Assembly: GCA_017885485.1 (NCBI GenBank)
Contig: JAFNFZ010000284.1
Coordinates: 1-5,133, forward strand
Reading direction: 5' to 3'
From: Chloroflexota bacterium
GTDB taxonomy: Bacteria > Chloroflexota > Dehalococcoidia > UBA2247 > RBG-13-53-26
Length of the DNA stretch: 5,133 bases
Shown here: piece by piece, positions 1 through 5,133 of the stretch
How the letters are laid out: each line of letters starts with the position of its first letter
Numbering within the stretch: position 1 is the stretch's first letter
The notes under the pieces: model-generated
The model's input: the letters and a program-made list of their open reading frames with translations, nothing else
Told to the model about the DNA's origin: nothing
Database searches by the model: none
Made by a program: the position numbers and the translations under genes

Positions 1-237
1 CCCGTCGTGACCGCCCCCGTGGGGGACGTTGCTCAGGTTGTCAAAGATAACATAAACGGATTGGTTGTGCCCAAAGACGCAGAGAAGTTTTCTCAGGCAA
101 TCACTGCCATCCTGCTGAATGAGGATACGGCAGGCCTGCGCCGCCACTGTGTCGAAGGAGCTGCTGTGTTTGGCTTTGACCAGGTCGGCGCGCGCACCGT
201 GGAACTTTACCAGGAGTTGCTGGCGCAGGGTCAATGA
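1..237 (+). CDS. GT4-family glycosyltransferase, C-terminal fragment (cut by window start)
   Basis: The frame is open from the first base (PVVTAPVGDV...) to a TGA at 235-237, giving the last 78 residues of a protein that begins outside the window. The pattern PVVTAPVGDVAQVV followed by NGLVVP and a helix (DAEKFSQAITAILLNED) is the hallmark of the nucleotide-sugar-binding C-terminal Rossmann domain of GT4 (group 1) glycosyltransferases, where 'PVV-T-x-GG-x-x-E-x-V...NGLLVP' is typical. The Glu usually found before the 'VV' is Gln here. The end, ARTVELYQELL, matches the usual terminal helix (…LYxxLL). These enzymes are cytoplasmic or membrane-peripheral and transfer a sugar from a nucleotide donor to a glycan or lipid acceptor. 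Donor and acceptor cannot be read from this piece. An internal ATG/GTG must not be taken as the start, since the frame runs upstream off the window. The next gene begins 32 bp downstream on the same strand. Confidence 0.88.
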   Translation, partial: PVVTAPVGDVAQVVKDNINGLVVPKDAEKFSQAITAILLNEDTAGLRRHCVEGAAVFGFDQVGARTVELYQELLAQGQ

Positions 238-258
238 CAGGGCGATGTTCAGTTTAAG

Positions 259-264
259 AAGGGG
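259..264 (+). promoter_or_regulatory. Ribosome binding site for the nucleotidyltransferase/kinase gene
   Basis: AAGGGG lies 5 nt before a GTG at 270, in the only gap (238-269) between the first two genes. It supports GTG 270 as the start over the in-frame ATG at 315, which has no comparable purine tract at the right distance. The gap shows no hairpin terminator or promoter, so read-through from the upstream glycosyltransferase gene is expected. Confidence 0.6.
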
Positions 265-269
265 CCAAC

Positions 270-2054
270 GTGCTCAGACGTAGAAAGCTGGTCCAGTCTC
301 AAGACGACCTGGTGATGGCTGGGAAACTGGGCATGCTCGCTTTCTCAGGCCATCAGGATCTTCCAGGGCTCCACAAGCAGGTCAATGCCACAGCAATCGT
401 CGAGATCCTGAGCGTCAACGCCATGCCCCTGGCCTACCTTCATGGGAAGAGCGGCTCCATCCTGTCACCGCTGCTTGAGTCGGCAGAGTTCAGTGGCGAG
501 GTTCGGAAACACCGAGACAAATATGATCAATGGAAGAAGGCCTTCGGCTCAGTCAGGGATTTGTTTGTCTTCAACGGTGTGAACTACGTCTTCATCAAGA
601 GCCCCTCTCTATTGCCCTATACCAGCGGCAACCTGGACGTCATGGTCAGGGAGCAGGACTTCGCCAATGCCAGTCGCTTGTTAGAGCAGGGCGGCTTCAT
701 AGAGTTGAAGAACATCAGGGAGCCTCACAAGTACCTGTACAAGCAATTCGAGTGCGGGAAAGAGATCACCGCTATCCATCTTCACAGCCGGGTTTTCTGG
801 GGTGCCACATTCATAGATCCTGATTCGCCGTGGTCCAGAGTCAATGGGCGATCCCCCTTTGATGATGTAGTGTTGTCTCTGAGCCCTGAGGACTGCATGC
901 TGACAACCTTCGCCCATTCGTTCTACGAGAACTCGGCCATAAGGTTGCTGGATCTCTGCATAGTGAAGCACCTGGTGGACAATGAGAAGATAGATTGGCC
1001 GTATCTCAGCAGCACTGCAAGAGCTGCCCACTGGGAAGACGGCTTCCATTTGTCGGTGCTCGCCTACGGGCGTCTGCACCACACCATTTTCGGCAGCCCG
1101 CTATTCCCCCAGGATGTGCTGCAGGAAGCCGGACAGTTCGCTGACCGGCGCATCATGATGCGCCATGCCCTGCGCCGGCTGGAAGATGACAGAGTCACCA
1201 TGCCCTTCTACCTGCCTCTGGTGACATCGAAGCTACTGGGCTACAAGAAAGTAGTTCAGTCCCCTGAATTCGGCAGGATTCACCGACGGGTGGGCCACCT
1301 GGCCAAGCTCATGACAGAGGTTCTGTTCATCCATATTCTGAAAGTCAATCCGCAGAAGGGCATGCTCATAGCTCTCAGTGGAGTGGATGGAGGTGGCAAG
1401 ACCTCTTACGCTCATGCTCTGGTAGAGGCCCTTCAGAACTGCGGCCTGGATGCCCACTATGTCTGGACCCGCGTGGGTTCCCAGAAAGGACTTCAGTCTC
1501 TGGCCAAGCGGTGGACCAGCAAATCCATCCCACCCGGCAACCCAGACAGTCGTCTATCAGCTTCCGACCGTTTCGAGAAGACTAGGGCGCTTCTCAGTCA
1601 CAGATGGCGCTACATCGCCTGGAAGACTGTGAACATGCTGGACCTATGCCTTTTCTACAATCTCATCCTCCGGCTCAAACTCTTGAGGAGACGGATCGTG
1701 GTCTGTGACAGATATGTCTCTGACATATTTGTGGATCTCCATCTCTACGGCGACGGAAGGCCGCGGCTGATCTGGCTTAAGTTGCTTAGCTGGCTTCTGC
1801 CCAGACCAAGGGCGGGCATACTACTCACGGTGCCGGAAGAGCTTGCATCTCAGCGTTCCAGCGACCCCGAGTGCATGGATTCCCTCCGGATGCAGGCTCA
1901 GCTCTACAACCAAACACATGAACGCTTGAAACTGACAGTGGTCGACAACGGGTATCGTGAGTTTCGAGACGTATGCAACGATTTGGTTAGCCGTGTAATT
2001 GTTCAGTACTACGGCAGGAAGTGCGTCTGGTTCGGTTGGGATCAGGACAAATGA
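270..2054 (+). CDS. Two-domain protein: NTP_transf_5-like nucleotidyltransferase + thymidylate-kinase-like P-loop kinase
   Basis: This is a 594-residue soluble protein with a GTG start. Residues about 90-330 resemble the 'uncharacterised nucleotidyltransferase' family (NTP_transf_5, Pfam PF14907). They show a YTSGNLDVMV segment (119-126) where family members have a (S/G)D-x-D core, an IHLH motif (169-172), then a helical part with FAHS (His216), LLDL (Asp228) and IDW (241-243) in the family's usual order. In the core the first Asp is Asn121 and Asp123 is kept. Residues about 365-594 resemble thymidylate kinase: P-loop GVDGGGKTS (371-379, Lys377), VCDRY (Asp480-Arg481-Tyr482), and a VPEELASQR segment (521-529) at the place of the family's DxPxExxxxR, with Thr520 for the Asp. 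The length of about 230 residues fits a complete kinase domain. The substrate is unknown; given its position between glycosyltransferase genes, a role in precursor activation is more likely than dTMP supply. The stop overlaps the next start (ATGA). The kinase call is firm as a fold; the nucleotidyltransferase call is moderate. Confidence 0.8.
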   Translation: MLRRRKLVQSQDDLVMAGKLGMLAFSGHQDLPGLHKQVNATAIVEILSVNAMPLAYLHGKSGSILSPLLESAEFSGEVRKHRDKYDQWKKAFGSVRDLFVFNGVNYVFIKSPSLLPYTSGNLDVMVREQDFANASRLLEQGGFIELKNIREPHKYLYKQFECGKEITAIHLHSRVFWGATFIDPDSPWSRVNGRSPFDDVVLSLSPEDCMLTTFAHSFYENSAIRLLDLCIVKHLVDNEKIDWPYLSSTARAAHWEDGFHLSVLAYGRLHHTIFGSPLFPQDVLQEAGQFADRRIMMRHALRRLEDDRVTMPFYLPLVTSKLLGYKKVVQSPEFGRIHRRVGHLAKLMTEVLFIHILKVNPQKGMLIALSGVDGGGKTSYAHALVEALQNCGLDAHYVWTRVGSQKGLQSLAKRWTSKSIPPGNPDSRLSASDRFEKTRALLSHRWRYIAWKTVNMLDLCLFYNLILRLKLLRRRIVVCDRYVSDIFVDLHLYGDGRPRLIWLKLLSWLLPRPRAGILLTVPEELASQRSSDPECMDSLRMQAQLYNQTHERLKLTVVDNGYREFRDVCNDLVSRVIVQYYGRKCVWFGWDQDK

Positions 2055-3166
2055 GAGTTTGTATCTACACCAAGCGGCTGGCGAAGCAGATCGACGAGGG
2101 CTTCATGAGAGTGGCCCATGAGGTGATCCATCAGGTGGCCGGCCACCATGAAGTGCTGGCATTGTTCTCCCATGGAGATGCGCCCGAGAAGGAAGGGCTG
2201 GGAAGAATCCCCACTAATGCCTCGTGTTTGAGTTGGAGGCTGAGAGCCACAATCAGGAGTTTTCGTCCGGACGTCATCCTGTACATTCCTCGGTCCGGGG
2301 CTTCGCTTCACAGCTTTTGGATCGCCAGACTCCTCCGGTGCTACGGGAAGGGCACACCGGTGACGATGCTGACAACGCAGCCAAACGACCTGTCCTTGCT
2401 ACCCAGGACATTCGTGTCTCTTCTGAAGCCAGATCTCATTCTTACGGCTTCCAGGAACGAGCAGCGGAACTTGGTGGCCAAGAGCTGCGCGGCGCAATTC
2501 GTCCCTCTGGGTGTTGACCTTGACAGGTTCACCCCGGCAACCCCTGGCAGAAAAACGGAACTTAGGGCAAAATATGGGATTGGATCGGAGGAGTTCATTG
2601 CCCTGCACGTCGGGCATGTGAATGAGGGGAGAAACATCAGAGCGCTGGCCCGGGTACAGGACGGTGGGAATCAAGTACTGATAGCTGCCAGCACTTTCTT
2701 CACCCACGATAGCCCTTTGATTCGTAGTCTTGAGGCCCACGGGGTTCGATTTGTCACCGGGTATCTGGACAACGTCGAAGAGGCATATCAGTTGGCTGAC
2801 TGCTACGTCTTCCCCACCGTCTCTGAGAGAGCCTGCATCAGCCAGCCGCTGTCAGTGCTGGAAGCCATGGCCTGCAATCTGCCTGTGGTAACCATGAGAT
2901 TCGGAGGACTGCCCGACTTGTTCCCCAACGAAGGGGGTGGTCTGCTTTATGCTGATAGCACGCCAGAGCTGGCGGCGAAGGTCTCGTACCTGCGTGAGTC
3001 TTTCCGGCATGTCAGCCCAACAACCAGGGAGATGGTCGGGCAGTATTCGTGGGACAGGACCGGACGGGAGATTGTTGGTTTTCTAGAAGGGCTGCAATCA
3101 CATGGCGGAACGATCAAAGGTGTTGCAGACGCTGACTCCCAACCGGAACAGCACAAGGTGAACTAG
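2051..3166 (+). CDS. GT4-family glycosyltransferase, complete
   Basis: A 371-residue protein of normal GT4 length with two Rossmann-like halves. The N-terminal half opens with strand MRVCIYT (1-7). The C-terminal half carries VPLGVDLDRF (151-160), the domain-linker motif of the family; HVGHVNEGRN (186-195), matching the 'VGR-xxxKG' donor-site loop with Arg194; YQLADCYVFPT; and PLSVLEAMACNLPVV (266-280) followed by RFGGLPDLF. It should transfer a sugar from a nucleotide donor at the cytoplasmic face; donor and acceptor are unknown. Glu271 is the second Glu of the EX7E motif, but the first position (263) is Ile. The start is ATG 2051, not the in-frame GTG at 2021: 2051 gives the standard family N-terminus, overlaps the previous stop as ATGA, and has AGGA at 2044-2047. 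The overlap implies translational coupling. No signal peptide or membrane helix was seen. Confidence 0.9.
   Translation: MRVCIYTKRLAKQIDEGFMRVAHEVIHQVAGHHEVLALFSHGDAPEKEGLGRIPTNASCLSWRLRATIRSFRPDVILYIPRSGASLHSFWIARLLRCYGKGTPVTMLTTQPNDLSLLPRTFVSLLKPDLILTASRNEQRNLVAKSCAAQFVPLGVDLDRFTPATPGRKTELRAKYGIGSEEFIALHVGHVNEGRNIRALARVQDGGNQVLIAASTFFTHDSPLIRSLEAHGVRFVTGYLDNVEEAYQLADCYVFPTVSERACISQPLSVLEAMACNLPVVTMRFGGLPDLFPNEGGGLLYADSTPELAAKVSYLRESFRHVSPTTREMVGQYSWDRTGREIVGFLEGLQSHGGTIKGVADADSQPEQHKVN
3155..3160 (+). promoter_or_regulatory. Ribosome binding site for the membrane glycosyltransferase gene
   Basis: AAGGTG sits 6 nt before ATG 3167, inside the last codons of the upstream glycosyltransferase gene. 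It matches the anti-Shine-Dalgarno sequence and supports the start at 3167 rather than the second Met codon at 3173. The TAG stop of the upstream gene directly abuts this ATG. Confidence 0.65.
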
Positions 3167-5133
3167 ATGAGCATGACCAGAGACATCGGGCTCAAGCTAA
3201 CGGCCTTGCTGTGTGTCGCAGCGGTGGCATTGGCCCTTGTTGTAGCTCATCAATCGCCGGCCATCGGCTACGAGCTGTCTATCTACGGCAGCACTCCGGT
3301 ACTGGTCTGGCTGCTGCTGTTCGTCAGTCTGGTCGGAGGCATCGGCATTGTCACCCACGAACTGGCCACTGGGAGACACCAGGAGAGTCGAACCTATCTC
3401 ATCGGCTTTGCCGTGGTCCTCCTGGCCGTGACCGCCTTCCTGAGTGTGCCCTTCATCAGAGGCTACACCACCTGGAGAGCCGACCAAATGGGCCATCTGG
3501 GCTTTGTTCAAGATATCTCTCGGACAGGACATGTCGGTTCTTTCAACCCCTATCCGATAGTGCACGTCCTCTTCTTTCAGATCGCGTCTATAACAGGAGC
3601 GTCATCCCTTACCGTGGTAAATCTGAACACGGCCTTGATCTTTCCGGTATTTGTGCTGGCAATGTATCTTCTGTCCACAGTCATCCTGCCCACAAGACGG
3701 CAGCAGATTCTCGTCGCCATTATCGCCGGCGCAGCCATGGCTGGAATCAGTCGCTACTTCTTGATACCCAACACCTGGTCCCTGCTGCTCCTGCCACTGC
3801 TATTCTACTGTTACTTCAAGAAAGACAGTCTCCCCTTCAAGTTGCTGCTTGTGTTGTTGTTGGCGGTCTACCCCCTTCTCCATCCGCTGTCCTCTCTGGT
3901 CATCATAGGGACCCTTGCGGCAATAGAACTGCCCAAACCACTCTACCGACTTCTCCTCAGGCGGTTTCAGATGCATGTGCCTCCCTGGATCGCCTCAAGG
4001 CCGATCCTTTGGCCACTGCTATTGGAGATGGCCGTCTTCCTTCCCTGGGCTCTTACACGGGAGGCATTCAGCACCAACAGGTTGCAGTTCTGGAGCCAGT
4101 TGACCGGCGGCTATGGGGCGGGGGAGATCTCTAAGATCGGAGGTGCCCTGTCTAAGGTAGATGTGCATGGTCTCGACCTGGTCATTCTGTTGGCCAAGAT
4201 GTACGGCGAACTGCTTATCTTCGGGGCCATTGCCGTGTTTGGCATTCTCCTTCTCGTGAGACAACTTCGGTCCGGCGAAGGAGACGATGGTAGATACCAA
4301 CTCCTTGCCTTGTGTGGACTCTTCCTGGTTGGCTGCCTTGGCTACGCCGCCTTCCTCCTGGGAGTCCCCGGCCCGGAGGCAATCGGTGGTGATAGAATAC
4401 TGATGTATGTGGAGTTGGCAGCTATTCCAGCAGTAGCCTTTGCCCTGGGATACGCCATGGGAATGGGGCTGAGTTTCGTCATAAGCCGAAGGAAATCGCT
4501 GGCTCCCATATACAGTTGCCCGGAATGCCAGTACCCTGTGAGCCGGATCCTCAAGCGGGACATGCTTTCGGATGTCATGCAGGTGTGCCCGGCCTGCTCC
4601 ACATCGTTTGCCGCCTACGGGGACAACCCCCGGCCTAGTGCTGCGGGAAGTGGCAAGGCTCTGCGAGTCAAGTTCAAGCCTCTATCCGGAACCGTCATGT
4701 TCGCCCTGCTGGTTCTGGTGCTGATCCTCAGTTTCCTCAGCCATTTCCAGTCACCCTGGGTAATCCGCCCCAATGACCAGACAACACAGACGGGCATGGC
4801 CGGGATGATCTGGTTTTTTGAAGAGAAGGTCCAGGCAACTGAGACCATCTACATTGCCAGCCCTCCCAAGAGATTCTCTGAGGCCATCCTGGGCGCGACG
4901 CCGACGCGCTTGAGGAAAGATGTCACCTACGACACCCAATTCCTTGACCACTTCGGCTACCAGCGCTACAGCACCGTGGGGGAGCAAATCGCTGGAGATA
5001 TGTACGCCACCATTCACCAATTTGACAAGGTGGTCTACCAGACCGTGTGGCAGAGCGTGGGTAGATTCGAAGACGCTGATTTCGAGAGGCTGGAGGAGGA
5101 TCCCACCACAGCCCGCATCTATTCGAACGGCGG
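3167..5133 (+). CDS. Polytopic membrane protein, GT-C glycosyltransferase type, with zinc-ribbon-like loop (3' end outside window)
   Basis: The frame starting at ATG 3167 stays open for 655 codons to the window end with no stop. Residues 1-440 hold roughly 12-13 hydrophobic segments (for example 8-27, 44-62, 77-97, 150-174, 223-255, 336-364, 379-400, 411-439). The N-terminus is positively charged (cytoplasmic), which places the loop after the third helix outside. That loop has WRADQMGHL (Asp106, His110), then a helix region and NPYPIVHVL (127-135), the pattern of GT-C enzymes whose first outer loop carries the catalytic acidic residue. HPLS (239-242) and GGDRILMYVEL (407-417, Arg410) also recur in such proteins. 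Residues 451-477 form a C-x2-C...C-x2-C loop, 508-527 a last helix, and 528-655 a probable extracytoplasmic domain. Likely role: using a lipid-linked sugar, or transferring or exporting a glycan, on the outer face. The exact family and substrate are not recognised; a flippase or polymerase is the alternative. Confidence 0.8.
   Translation, partial: MSMTRDIGLKLTALLCVAAVALALVVAHQSPAIGYELSIYGSTPVLVWLLLFVSLVGGIGIVTHELATGRHQESRTYLIGFAVVLLAVTAFLSVPFIRGYTTWRADQMGHLGFVQDISRTGHVGSFNPYPIVHVLFFQIASITGASSLTVVNLNTALIFPVFVLAMYLLSTVILPTRRQQILVAIIAGAAMAGISRYFLIPNTWSLLLLPLLFYCYFKKDSLPFKLLLVLLLAVYPLLHPLSSLVIIGTLAAIELPKPLYRLLLRRFQMHVPPWIASRPILWPLLLEMAVFLPWALTREAFSTNRLQFWSQLTGGYGAGEISKIGGALSKVDVHGLDLVILLAKMYGELLIFGAIAVFGILLLVRQLRSGEGDDGRYQLLALCGLFLVGCLGYAAFLLGVPGPEAIGGDRILMYVELAAIPAVAFALGYAMGMGLSFVISRRKSLAPIYSCPECQYPVSRILKRDMLSDVMQVCPACSTSFAAYGDNPRPSAAGSGKALRVKFKPLSGTVMFALLVLVLILSFLSHFQSPWVIRPNDQTTQTGMAGMIWFFEEKVQATETIYIASPPKRFSEAILGATPTRLRKDVTYDTQFLDHFGYQRYSTVGEQIAGDMYATIHQFDKVVYQTVWQSVGRFEDADFERLEEDPTTARIYSNG
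4517..4597 (+). other. Zinc-ribbon-like four-cysteine loop within the membrane protein
   Basis: Codons 451-477 of the membrane protein encode CPEC (Cys451, Cys454) and, 19 residues after Cys454, CPAC (Cys474, Cys477). Two CPxC knuckles at this spacing are the usual Zn(II)-binding arrangement of a zinc ribbon; an iron site of rubredoxin type is the alternative. The loop follows a basic stretch (SRRKS, 440-444) that predicts a cytoplasmic location and precedes the last membrane helix (508-527). Metal binding is inferred from the motif only. Confidence 0.65.

Noticed and set aside
238..269. Possible promoter or terminator between the first two genes
   Set aside because: The gap is only 32 bp, with no inverted repeat, no T-tract and no -35/-10 pair; only a ribosome binding site is visible.
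681..1082. A 133-codon - strand open frame within the nucleotidyltransferase region
   Set aside because: It is antisense to a region with clear family motifs, has no motif of its own, and the + strand frame explains the sequence.
2021..2050. Upstream in-frame GTG as start of the second GT4 gene
   Set aside because: It would add ten residues before the standard family N-terminus MRVCIYT and lengthen the overlap with the preceding gene; ATG 2051 has an AGGA and the common ATGA overlap.
3197..3565. A 122-codon - strand open frame with a His/Gln/Asp-rich product
   Set aside because: It is antisense to the first membrane helices of the 3167 gene; the polar composition is what reverse-complemented hydrophobic codons produce.
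3211..4134. A 307-codon + strand open frame overlapping the membrane gene
   Set aside because: Its product is rich in Arg, Ser, His and Pro with no recognisable motif, while the frame from 3167 gives regular membrane helices and continues far beyond it. It is an out-of-frame shadow.
1..5133. Mobile element, CRISPR array, repeat or RNA gene
   Set aside because: Reading through the window revealed no terminal inverted repeats, transposase motifs, spaced direct repeats or tRNA-like clover-leaf, and coding sequence occupies almost all of it.

Overview
The window lies inside a cell-surface glycan (exopolysaccharide, glycolipid or glycoprotein glycan) biosynthesis cluster. Four genes are packed head to tail on the + strand, and none of them is complete housekeeping DNA. 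No tRNA, rRNA, insertion sequence, CRISPR array or terminator was seen. The organism cannot be named from this sequence. Base composition is moderately GC-rich, starts are ATG/GTG with recognisable Shine-Dalgarno sequences, and about half of the arginine codons in the last gene are AGA/AGG (16 of 33 by hand count). That style, with the protein families present, fits an uncultured bacterium such as a Chloroflexota (Dehalococcoidia-like) member, or an archaeon. This is inference with low confidence.

Layout: 1-237 is the C-terminal end of a family-4 (GT4) glycosyltransferase cut by the window start. 270-2054 is a two-domain protein: an N-terminal half resembling the 'uncharacterised nucleotidyltransferase' family (NTP_transf_5) and a C-terminal half resembling thymidylate kinase with an intact P-loop and DRY motif. 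2051-3166 is a second, complete GT4 glycosyltransferase whose ATG overlaps the previous stop codon. 3167 to the end of the window is one uninterrupted reading frame of at least 655 codons. It encodes a polytopic membrane protein of GT-C glycosyltransferase type with a four-cysteine zinc-ribbon-like loop before its last membrane helix. It has no stop codon in the window.

The spacing (32 bp, then a 4-bp ATGA overlap, then a start codon directly abutting a stop codon) indicates a single transcription unit with translational coupling. A plausible division of labour is that the GT4 enzymes build an oligosaccharide on a lipid carrier at the cytoplasmic face, the membrane protein adds a lipid-linked sugar or transfers the glycan on the outer face, and the nucleotidyltransferase/kinase fusion activates or modifies a precursor. 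The roles are inferred from families and context. The most unusual items are the nucleotidyltransferase-kinase fusion and the cysteine-rich loop in the membrane enzyme.
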